Origin: an uncultured Pedosphaera sp.
GTDB lineage: Bacteria; Verrucomicrobiota; Verrucomicrobiia; Limisphaerales; Pedosphaeraceae
Direction: 5' to 3'
DNA: 39,616 nucleotides
Assembly (NCBI GenBank): GCA_903930565.1
Contig: CAIYZC010000585.1
Span: 1-39,616 of the forward strand
Position 1 is the stretch's first letter. The number at the start of each line of letters is the position of its first letter. The translations under genes were made by a program, and so were the position numbers. The notes below the pieces were generated by a model. The model had not been told where the DNA came from. It did not search any database and saw nothing but the letters and a program-made list of their open reading frames with translations. Of the stretch, positions 32,893 to 39,616 are shown one piece after another.

Positions 32893-32896
32893 GGTT

Positions 32897-33826
32897 ATGG
32901 CGCAATCCAGGCACATCACGGTCATGTTGGGCGGCCCTTCGGCCGAGCGGGAAGTTTCCCTGCGCACCGGCGGCGCGGTGGCCAAGGCCCTGCGCACCCT
33001 CGGTCACACCGTGGATGAACTTGATCCGCGCGGGCTGGACTGGCAATTGCCGAAGGGAACGGAAGTGGTTTTTCTCGCCCTGCACGGGACCTATGGCGAA
33101 GACGGCACGGTGCAGCGGCAGTTGGACGCCCTGGGCGTGCCCTACACCGGGTGCGACGCCGAGGCGAGCCGGTTGGGTTTTGACAAACGCCTCACGAAGG
33201 AACGTTGCGTGGCGGCCGGGGTGCCGACGGCCCGGTTTGTGGTCGTGACCGCGGCGGACGCGCCGTGGCCCGCCGGGTGGCAACCGCCGGTGGTGCTCAA
33301 GCCGGTCCGCCAGGGTTCCAGCGTGGGACTCCAGTTTGTGGACCGCGTCGCCGACTGGCCCGCCGCGCTCGCGGCCGCGTTGCAATTTGATTCCGAGGTC
33401 TTGGTCGAGGAACGGATCGTGGGCCGCGAAACCACGGTGGGAATTTTGGCCGGCGTCGCCCTGCCGGTTGTGGAGGTGCGCCCGAAGTCCGGCGCGTTTG
33501 ATTACCAGAACAAGTACACCGCCGGCGCCACCGATGTTTTTTGCCCCGCCGACTTGGAGCCGACCACGGCCGCGCGCATCCAAGCCGCCGCGCTGGGCGC
33601 GTTCCACGCCATTGGCGGCCGCGATTACGCGCGGGTGGATGTCATGATCCGGCCCCCCGGCGAGCCGGTGGTGCTGGAAGTGAACACGCTGCCGGGCATG
33701 ACCGAGCTGAGTTTGCTGCCCAAGGCCGCCGCCGCCGCGGGCATCAGTTACGCCGAGCTTTGTCAGCGCATGATCGACCTCGCCCTCCGGCATCCGGTCG
33801 GTGGCGGGAAAGGAGCCGACCGATGA
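32897..33826 (+). CDS. ddl: D-alanine--D-alanine ligase
   Basis: Ddl makes the D-Ala-D-Ala that MurF attaches. The 309-residue ATP-grasp enzyme has VMLGGPSAEREVSLRTGGAV, VFLALHGTYGEDGTVQ, LDALGVPYTGCDAEASRLGF with DK, VVLKPVRQGSSVGL, the omega-loop region FDYQNKYTAGATDVFCPA and VVLEVNTLPGMTELSLLPK. The residue after YQNKY is consistent with D-Ala-D-Ala rather than D-Ala-D-Lac specificity, judging from the Tyr in the loop. The start at 32897 is preferred over the longer frame from 32852, which overlaps murB. ftsQ overlaps its stop as ATGA. Confidence 0.96.
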   Translation: MAQSRHITVMLGGPSAEREVSLRTGGAVAKALRTLGHTVDELDPRGLDWQLPKGTEVVFLALHGTYGEDGTVQRQLDALGVPYTGCDAEASRLGFDKRLTKERCVAAGVPTARFVVVTAADAPWPAGWQPPVVLKPVRQGSSVGLQFVDRVADWPAALAAALQFDSEVLVEERIVGRETTVGILAGVALPVVEVRPKSGAFDYQNKYTAGATDVFCPADLEPTTAARIQAAALGAFHAIGGRDYARVDVMIRPPGEPVVLEVNTLPGMTELSLLPKAAAAAGISYAELCQRMIDLALRHPVGGGKGADR

Positions 33827-34797
33827 GCTGGTTCCGTCGCGGGGGCAAAAATCGCCGGAGCACCGGGCGCTCCCAAGTCCTGCCGGTGCGGCTGGAGTTG
33901 GAGAACGTGCGCGCGGGCCGCCTGCGCGTCGTCGCCACGTTGTTGGCGGTGCTGTTTGTCACCGCCGCGGCGATCTACGGCCTCCTGTTCGCGGGTGATT
34001 GGGCGATGCGCCGTTTCGTGTACGAAAACCCGTCCTTCGCGATTCGCCAGATTGAGGTGCAGACGGACGGGGTGATTTCCCGTGACGAACTGCGCCGCTG
34101 GGCGGGCGTGCAGCGGGGCCAAAATCTGCTGGCCTTGGATTTGGCGCGCGTGAAGCGTGATTTGGAACTCGTTTCCCATGTCCGCTCGGCGGCGGTGGAG
34201 CGCGTTTTGCCCGATACCCTCCGCCTGCGGGTGACGGAACGGGAGGCGGTGGCGCGGGTGTTCGTGGGCCGCTTGGGCCGCGACGGCCAATACGAGATGA
34301 CGACCCTGCACTTGGATGACGAGGGTTACGTCTTGGAATTGCTGGAGCCACGGCAGCGCGCCACGCCCCAGCCCGACACCGATGATTCCCTGCCGCTGAT
34401 TTCAGGGATCAACCCCAATGATTTGGCGCCCGGCCGGCAGGTGAACCTCCCCGAGGTTCATGCCGCGCTGGACTTGGTGGCCGCGTTCGACCACTCGTCC
34501 ATGGCGACCGTCGCCGATTTGCTGCAGGTGGACGTTTCCTCCCCCGAGGTTTTGGTGGTCACCACGACCCAGGGCAGTGAGATCACCTTTGCGTTTGCGG
34601 ATTTGGACCGCCAGTTGCGCCGTTGGCGCGGGATTTATAACGAGGGGCAGCGGATCAGCAAGGCGATCGCCCGGCTGGACTTGGCCGTGCCCAATTATAT
34701 TCCCGGGCTGTGGGTGGAAGCGTCCAATCAGCCCCCCTTGGAGCCCAAACCCAAGCACCACCTCATCAACCACCGGAGGAGAAATGTTCGATCCTGA
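33823..34797 (+). CDS. ftsQ: FtsQ/DivIB-type cell division protein
   Basis: The 324-residue bitopic protein has a basic cytoplasmic start (MSWFRRGGKNRRSTGRSQ) and one membrane helix (LRVVATLLAVLFVTAAAIYG, about 35-58). A POTRA domain follows (FAIRQIEVQTDGVISRDELR, GVQRGQNLLALDLARVKRDL, VRSAAVERVLPDTLRLRVTE), then a beta domain (ITFAFADLDRQLRRW) and a basic tail. FtsQ links FtsL/FtsB to the divisome. The start is fixed by the ATGA overlap with ddl. The end contains the Shine-Dalgarno of ftsA and overlaps the ftsA start by 14 bp in another frame. Confidence 0.93.
   Translation: MSWFRRGGKNRRSTGRSQVLPVRLELENVRAGRLRVVATLLAVLFVTAAAIYGLLFAGDWAMRRFVYENPSFAIRQIEVQTDGVISRDELRRWAGVQRGQNLLALDLARVKRDLELVSHVRSAAVERVLPDTLRLRVTEREAVARVFVGRLGRDGQYEMTTLHLDDEGYVLELLEPRQRATPQPDTDDSLPLISGINPNDLAPGRQVNLPEVHAALDLVAAFDHSSMATVADLLQVDVSSPEVLVVTTTQGSEITFAFADLDRQLRRWRGIYNEGQRISKAIARLDLAVPNYIPGLWVEASNQPPLEPKPKHHLINHRRRNVRS
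34775..34781 (+). promoter_or_regulatory. Strong Shine-Dalgarno of ftsA
   Basis: GGAGGAG lies two bases before the ATG at 34784, inside the 3' end of ftsQ. It is the strongest ribosome-binding site in the cluster and settles the ftsA start. It suggests ftsA is translated more efficiently than the coupled genes before it. Confidence 0.8.
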
Positions 34798-35995
34798 TTC
34801 CTTGATTGTCGGTTTGGAAATCGGCACGTCCAAAATCTGCGCCGTGGTCGGCGAGGTCAACGAAGCCGGCGCCTTGAACCTGATCGGTATCGGCCAGGCC
34901 AAATCCCGCGGCGTGCGCAAGGGCGAGGTGGCCGATCTCGACAGCACCGCCGAAGACATCCGGGTCGCCATTGTCGAAGCCGAAAAGTCCGCCGACGTGG
35001 AAATCCGCAGCGTTTTTCTCGGCGTCACCGGGAGCCATATTCGCGGCTTCAACAACCTGGGTGTGCTCCAAGTGGTGTCCGTGGACCGGGCCATCACGCC
35101 CGAGGACGTGCAGGACGTGGTCAAAAACGCCAAGGCGATCAACCTGCAAAAGGAGAATCACCTCATTCACGCCGTCCGCCAGCACTTCCACTTGGACGAC
35201 CAGGACGGGGTGGTGAATCCCGTCGGCATGACGTGCACCAAGCTGGAGGTGGACATGCATGTGGTCCACGGCAATTTCAACCGGCTGCAGAATCCGATCC
35301 GGGCCGTGAAGAGCCTGCAATTGGAGGTGGATGCGGTCGCGTTCAACGGCCTGGCCTCCGCGCTCGCCCTGCTTACCCCCGAGCAAAAGGAAATGGGCGC
35401 GCTCGTGATCGATTTGGGCGGCGGCACCACGGATTACGCGGTCTACGCCGGCGGCATCCTCAAGCACACCGGCGTGCTGGCCGTGGGCGGCGACCACGTC
35501 ACCAACGATCTCGCCTACGCTTTGAAAGTCCCCATGGGCCGGGCGGAGAGCGTCAAGCTGGAGCACGGCGGCGCGTTGGTGGACGACACCTGCCGCGGGC
35601 GCACCGTGCCCTGTGAGAATGATCTTGGCCTGCCGGTGAAGACCGTCAATCTGGAGCACCTCCGGCGCGTCATGCACCTGCGGTTGGAGGAAATTTTCCA
35701 ATACATTGAGCAGGATTTGGCCCGCGCCGGCCTCCTTGACCGCCTGCCCGCCGGAGTGTTCCTCTGCGGCGGCGGCGCCCGCACGCCGGGTATTGAGAAG
35801 CTCGCCGAACGCGTGTTCCAGCTCCCCGCGGTCGTGGGCAAGACCAATTCCCTCAACGGACTCAAGTCCGCGCTGGACCAACCCGAATTCGCCACCGCCA
35901 TTGGCTTGGTTCGCTTCGGTTCCTTCCAGCACAAAAAGCGCGGCGGCTTCCTGCCGGAGGCGCTGCGGCCGATCGTCGAAATCTTCCGGAAATAG
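34784..35995 (+). CDS. ftsA: Cell division protein FtsA
   Basis: FtsA is the actin-like ATPase that tethers FtsZ to the membrane. The 403-residue protein has the phosphate-1 motif LIVGLEIGTSKICAVVGEV, SHTF-domain segments (FLGVTGSHIRGFNNLGVL), ALVIDLGGGTTDYAVYAGG (phosphate 2), AVGGDHVTNDLAYAL, VFLCGGGARTPGIEKLAERV (adenosine motif) and a C-terminal amphipathic-helix-like tail (LPEALRPIVEIFRK) that could contact the membrane. The start is set by a strong Shine-Dalgarno within ftsQ. ftsZ follows after 20 bp. Confidence 0.97.
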   Translation: MFDPDSLIVGLEIGTSKICAVVGEVNEAGALNLIGIGQAKSRGVRKGEVADLDSTAEDIRVAIVEAEKSADVEIRSVFLGVTGSHIRGFNNLGVLQVVSVDRAITPEDVQDVVKNAKAINLQKENHLIHAVRQHFHLDDQDGVVNPVGMTCTKLEVDMHVVHGNFNRLQNPIRAVKSLQLEVDAVAFNGLASALALLTPEQKEMGALVIDLGGGTTDYAVYAGGILKHTGVLAVGGDHVTNDLAYALKVPMGRAESVKLEHGGALVDDTCRGRTVPCENDLGLPVKTVNLEHLRRVMHLRLEEIFQYIEQDLARAGLLDRLPAGVFLCGGGARTPGIEKLAERVFQLPAVVGKTNSLNGLKSALDQPEFATAIGLVRFGSFQHKKRGGFLPEALRPIVEIFRK

Positions 35996-36015
35996 GCAAC
36001 CCCATCTTTCGCACC

Positions 36016-37335
36016 ATGGACACCCAACCCCTCCCGGCCGCCGCGTCCGCCCCTGCTTCCGCTCCCGGCGCCGCCCGGCAGTTTTCGATCAAGGTGATCG
36101 GCGTCGGCGGCGGCGGCGGCAACGCCGTCAACCAAATGCTGGGTCAGAATTTCGTCGGCGTTCATTTCGTGGCCGCCAACACCGACGCCCAGGCACTGGC
36201 CGGTTTGGGCGCGGTGGAGCGGTTCACCCTGGGGGTCGGCCGCACCCGCGGACTGGGCACCGGCGGCGACCCCGAAGTGGGCCGCGCCGCCGCCGAGGAG
36301 GATGCCGAGCAAATCCGCGCCGTGTGCGCGGGGGCGGATGTTGTTTGTATCGTGGCCGGTTTGGGCGGCGGCACCGGCACCGGGGCCGGCCCCGTCATCG
36401 CCCGGATCGCCAAGGAAGCCGGTGCGCTCGTACTGGGGATCGTCACCCTGCCGTTCGAATTTGAAGGCTCCCGCCGTCAGCGCCAAGCCCAACTCGGGCT
36501 GCGCGACTTGAAACAAGCCGCCGACGGCGTCATCTCCTTTCCCAATCAAAAGGTGTTCCGCCTGGTGGATCCGAACACCAAAATGCCCGAGGCGTTCCGC
36601 ATCACCAACGACCTGCTCTCCCAGGGCGTTCGCGGCATCTGGCAATTGCTCACCCAGCCCGGGCTGATCAACGTTGATTTCAACGACCTTTGCACGGTGC
36701 TGCGCGATCGCCACGAGGAAAGCTCGCTGGCCACCGTCGAAGCCGGCGGCGACAACCGCGCGCAGGAAGTGCTCGACAAAATCGGCAATCATCCTTTCCT
36801 CGAAGGCGGCCAGGTCCTCTCCGAAGCCGACGCCGTCCTGATCAGCCTCGCCAGCGGTCCCGACCTGACCATGGCCGAGATCAACCGCGTCATGGAACAT
36901 TTCAACCGGCAATGCGAGAACGCGCACATCATCATGGGTGCCGCCATTCGCGAGGACGCCGGCGACCGCCTCTCGGTCACGGTCGTCGCCTCCCGCCGGG
37001 CGCATCGGCCCGGCCCGCCGCCCTCCGACCTCCGCGAAACCGCGCATCCGCCGCTGGAATTTGACGGCGAACTCGACGCCAGTTCCGTCGCCCCCCGGGG
37101 CGCGTCCCGTTTCGTGCCCCCCGCGCCCGCGCTCACCGCCGAGCAAACTCAGCAACTCCTCCTGAGCCAATCCGGCAACGGCGCCCGGCGCAAAGGGAAA
37201 GGCAACCAGATCCAAGGCCAGTTGCCGCTCGAAGTCATTTCCCGTGGTCGTTTCGAAAAGAGCGAGCCCACCATCCACAAAGGTGAGGACCTCGACGTCC
37301 CCACCTATATCCGTCGCGGCGTGCCCTTGAACTGA
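36016..37335 (+). CDS. ftsZ: Cell division GTPase FtsZ
   Basis: FtsZ polymerises into the cytokinetic ring. The 439-residue protein has KVIGVGGGGGNAVNQML, the tubulin signature GLGGGTGTGAGPVIA (about 116-129) and the T7 loop NVDFNDLCTVL with Asp221 and Asp224 for GTP hydrolysis of the neighbouring subunit. The C-terminal linker is moderate in length and ends in a conserved tail: GRFEKSEPTI followed by DLDVPTYIRRG (426-436). That tail is the FtsA-binding peptide and looks like verrucomicrobial FtsZ. It is the last gene of the operon; no clear U-tract terminator follows. Confidence 0.98.
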   Translation: MDTQPLPAAASAPASAPGAARQFSIKVIGVGGGGGNAVNQMLGQNFVGVHFVAANTDAQALAGLGAVERFTLGVGRTRGLGTGGDPEVGRAAAEEDAEQIRAVCAGADVVCIVAGLGGGTGTGAGPVIARIAKEAGALVLGIVTLPFEFEGSRRQRQAQLGLRDLKQAADGVISFPNQKVFRLVDPNTKMPEAFRITNDLLSQGVRGIWQLLTQPGLINVDFNDLCTVLRDRHEESSLATVEAGGDNRAQEVLDKIGNHPFLEGGQVLSEADAVLISLASGPDLTMAEINRVMEHFNRQCENAHIIMGAAIREDAGDRLSVTVVASRRAHRPGPPPSDLRETAHPPLEFDGELDASSVAPRGASRFVPPAPALTAEQTQQLLLSQSGNGARRKGKGNQIQGQLPLEVISRGRFEKSEPTIHKGEDLDVPTYIRRGVPLN

Positions 37336-37830
37336 GTGAGGGGGGGGCGGCGGCTTCTCAAACGGACTGTCCGGTCGCGTTCCTTTGGCCGCCAACGGTT
37401 GGCCGCATCCCGGTTTTGCAACCTGCCATCAGCGTGGACCTTTCGACCTGCGCGGGCCAAAAAGTTCGTGGACGCCTGTAGTAATGGGCGCCCAACTCCG
37501 AAGAGCGCGACGTACCATTCCGGGTACCTTGCCTTTTTATCCTCCCCGCCTTGGATGGACTAATTGTCATTAACCCTCCGGGTTAAAGGCCTGGCCGATG
37601 AGCCTCGGGCGACTTGAACGCCAACTGGCTTTACCCAGGGGGCGAGGCTCGCCCCGCTGGCTTCGAAGTTCAACGCTGCATGCCCAACCCCTTGGCTTCA
37701 AGATTGCTGCAAGGTTGGAACCCGGTGCGCTGATTTGACGTGGAGAAGCGAAGCGGGGAACGATGGGTTCACGCACGCCACCACCCCAAAGGGTGGGCTG
37801 GTGGATGTGGCCGGAAGGCCGGGGGAAGAA
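37336..37830. other. Intergenic region after ftsZ, no convincing gene
   Basis: About 500 bp without a supported gene. It holds two small palindromes: TTAACCC-TCC-GGGTTAA (37570-37586) and GGGGCGAG-G-CTCGCCCC (37639-37655). Two minus-strand open frames (37358-37570 and 37570-37776) abut each other and show composition unlike the neighbouring genes. They may be fragments of a dispersed repeat rather than genes. The first palindrome could end ftsZ transcription but lacks a T-run and is 235 bp away. Confidence 0.4.
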
Positions 37831-37905
37831 TGGTGCGCGGTAGAGGTTTCGAACCTCTGACCCCTACCGTGTCAAGGTAATGCTCTACCACTGAGCTAAC
37901 CGCGC
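37831..37905 (-). tRNA. tRNA-Val (anticodon GAC)
   Basis: Read on the minus strand, a complete cloverleaf is present. The acceptor GCGCGGT pairs with ACCGCGC. The D arm is GCTC-AGTGGTA-GAGC, the anticodon stem is TTACC/GGTAG with loop TTGACAC (anticodon GAC), and the T arm is AGAGG-TTCGAAA-CCTCT. The discriminator is A and the CCA end is encoded. GAC reads Val codons GUC and GUU. Length is 75 nt including CCA. Confidence 0.97.
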
Positions 37906-38140
37906 AGACCGGTGATGAATTTAACAATCCGGTGACGGGCTGCAAGCAGAAATCGGTGGGGGAGGGGCGGAATTTTTGCTTTGGGGGGCCGGGGTGGGGG
38001 ATGGGGGCAAAAAACGGGCAGTTTTTGCTTTGCCATGGTGGTGACAGATTGGTGAATTTGGCTGATATTTCTTGCATTGCGGAGTGAAAATCCAAAATGT
38101 TGAATTCGGAAGTGGGAGGGGGCGACGGGTTGGCAAAATG

Positions 38141-38176
38141 CGGAATACTCGGAATACTCGGAATATGCGGAATAGT
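38141..38176. repeat. 9-bp tandem array (4 units) directly before a start codon, site D
   Basis: Units are CGGAATACT, CGGAATACT, CGGAATATG, CGGAATAGT. The first two are identical, and the last ends exactly at the ATG (38177) of the secreted-protein gene. Any ribosome-binding site of that gene must lie inside the array, which offers only CGGAAT as a weak match. Confidence 0.85.
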
Positions 38177-39616
38177 ATGAAACGAAAATCATTGCAAAAA
38201 AGCGCCCTCAAACGGGCGGTCCTGGCGGTGCCGGCGGCGGCGTTGATGCTGGGCGCGGCGCAAGCCGGAACGACCGTGGGCATGAACTTTATGGCCTGGT
38301 ACTACGACTCCGGAACCACGCCCCAGACCATTGGGTTCGGCAGCGGCTACCAGACCACCGGCTGGCCGGTCACCGCCATGGCCTTCGGCGTGCCCGCCAC
38401 GAGCTGGTATGGAACGTCCTCCCCCGACTTGCTGGACGCGTATTACGTGGCCATCAACAACACCTATGCTTTCGGCCCCACCACCAACCTGAACGCGACC
38501 TTAACGGCCCCCGGGGTGTGGCAGTCCGGGATTGGCGAATTGGTTCATGGGTTCCATCCCGAGCAGGTGACCCCGGGGAATGACGAAGTGACGTGGAATT
38601 ATTTGTTCAGCGACGCGAGTTCCTCCCCGAGCGTGACGATCACCGGGTTGGCGACGCAGTTTCCCAATGGGTACGCCGTGCAGACGATTGCGGCCCATTC
38701 CGGGGTGGTGAACTTCAACGGGGTGACCTTCACGGACGGGGCCACAGCCAATGACGTGCCGTACGCGACGACGTATTACGAGGCCAATCCGCAGTCCGAC
38801 GGTTACGTTTCCGGCGGGACGATCGGGCTCAGCGCACCGAGCGGCACGTTCAAGAGCGACACCCTGTTCATCAACTGCGACCCCGAGGCGGGCGGCAGCA
38901 ATTCGGTGCTGTCGGCGTTCATCATCACCGACCAACCGGTGGTGACGCGGTCCGTGCCGGCGAGCCTGTTGATCCTGGGGGGCAATCCCATCAACCTGCC
39001 GGCGGCCAGCATTGTCGGCATCGGTTTGAGCTACCAATGGCAGCTCAACGGGGTCCCCATTCCGAACGCGGTGGGGCCAACCTACAGCAAAGCCGCCGCG
39101 GGCATGGCCGACTCCGGCACCTACCAAGTGGTGGCGACGAGCAGTTATTTTCCGGGGCAGTCCGTGACGGGGGTGGTTGCACAGGTGAGCGTGGTGCCCC
39201 TGCACCCGCCGCAAACTTCGACCTTCGATGCGAACCTGACGGCCACGGGAGCGCAGGACGGTTCGGGCACCTGGGCCTACGCGGTGACGAATTGGTGGAA
39301 TGGTTCGCGGGATGATTATTGGAACCCGACGGATTCCGCCGTTTTCGGCCTGAACGGCGCGGGGGCCTATACCGTCACCTTGGGTGACAACCTCACGGTC
39401 GCCCAGATCACGTTCAATACCGGCGGCTACACCGTTACGAACAGCGGCAGCCAAACCCTCACGCTGGCGGGCACGGGGGGCATCACGGCGAACCGGAATG
39501 CGACCATCTCCGCGCCCCTGACGGTGGCGGTGCCCACCAACTCGTTCATCAAGTCCGGCACGGCCTATTTGCGGCTGATCGGCGCCTTCACCTGCCCGAG
39601 CAACACGGTGGTCGCG
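38177..39616 (+). CDS. Secreted Ig-like / autotransporter-associated beta-strand repeat protein, 3' end beyond window
   Basis: The frame is open for 480 codons from ATG 38177 to the window edge. A signal peptide is clear (MKRKSLQKSALKRAVLAVPA, then AALMLGAAQA, cleavage before GTTVG). The first about 260 mature residues (VGMNFMAWYYDSG and onward) are unrecognised and rich in aromatic and Thr/Gly residues. About residues 280-340 look like an Ig-like domain (YQWQLNGVPIPNA, DSGTYQVVATSSYF). From about 355 the sequence has the pattern of autotransporter-associated beta-strand repeats (DDYWNPTDSAVFGLNGAGAY, TVTLGDNLTVAQITFNTGGY). Such proteins in Verrucomicrobia are often very large surface or secreted proteins; function is unknown. 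Confidence 0.88.
   Translation, partial: MKRKSLQKSALKRAVLAVPAAALMLGAAQAGTTVGMNFMAWYYDSGTTPQTIGFGSGYQTTGWPVTAMAFGVPATSWYGTSSPDLLDAYYVAINNTYAFGPTTNLNATLTAPGVWQSGIGELVHGFHPEQVTPGNDEVTWNYLFSDASSSPSVTITGLATQFPNGYAVQTIAAHSGVVNFNGVTFTDGATANDVPYATTYYEANPQSDGYVSGGTIGLSAPSGTFKSDTLFINCDPEAGGSNSVLSAFIITDQPVVTRSVPASLLILGGNPINLPAASIVGIGLSYQWQLNGVPIPNAVGPTYSKAAAGMADSGTYQVVATSSYFPGQSVTGVVAQVSVVPLHPPQTSTFDANLTATGAQDGSGTWAYAVTNWWNGSRDDYWNPTDSAVFGLNGAGAYTVTLGDNLTVAQITFNTGGYTVTNSGSQTLTLAGTGGITANRNATISAPLTVAVPTNSFIKSGTAYLRLIGAFTCPSNTVVA

Noticed and set aside
35515-37395. Minus-strand open frame of 626 codons opposite ftsZ and ftsA
   Set aside because: Shadow of ftsZ and ftsA; no domain visible.

Overview
The window is a high-GC bacterial chromosome segment. 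It reads most like a Verrucomicrobiota genome, perhaps near Pedosphaera/Limisphaera. The evidence is the complete mraZ-to-ftsZ division and cell-wall (dcw) cluster with a short-tailed FtsZ, a LysM gene inside that cluster, AIM24-family and DUF5009-type proteins, a large secreted protein with autotransporter-associated beta-strand repeats at the right edge, and 9-bp periodic intergenic repeats. The lineage is inferred from gene content and protein style; no rRNA is present.

Left part, 1-9760, all on the minus strand. In transcription order from the right: the N-terminal half of carbamoyl-phosphate synthase large subunit (carB1); an MscS channel fused to a cyclic-nucleotide-binding domain; a proline-rich L,D-transpeptidase followed by a YaeQ-like protein; a small hypothetical gene; a tightly overlapping AIM24 - hpt - moaD - moaE operon; pdxH; and a polytopic membrane protein translationally coupled to a signal-peptide protein cut by the window edge.

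Middle, 9900-19712. A YacP-like NYN protein (+), a secreted alpha/beta hydrolase (-) and a DUF5009/HGSNAT-like membrane acyltransferase (+) are followed by a minus-strand run. That run is queA, an orphan Phd-like antitoxin, a membrane acyltransferase, pgi, an RmlD-like reductase and a CoA-binding protein. A perfect 16-bp inverted repeat lies between queA and the antitoxin.

Right part, 19713-37335: the dcw operon on the plus strand. The order is mraZ, an unrecognised gene, rsmH, ftsL, ftsI, murF, mraY, murD, a LysM protein, ftsW, murG, murB, ddl, ftsQ, ftsA, ftsZ. A well-formed MraZ operator (three TGGG[A/T] boxes at 10-bp spacing) overlaps a sigma70-like promoter upstream of mraZ. murE and murC are missing from their usual places. 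The MurD reading frame is intact but has lost several catalytic motifs in its N-terminal and central domains, which is the most surprising protein-level observation. The LysM gene is bracketed by two strong hairpins.

After ftsZ come about 500 bp without a convincing gene, a tRNA-Val(GAC) on the minus strand, and a secreted repeat protein that runs off the right edge.

Four intergenic sites (about 2292, 8150, 13861 and 38141) carry 4-5 units of degenerate 9-bp-period sequence. They look like one class of element and are not explained by any gene.
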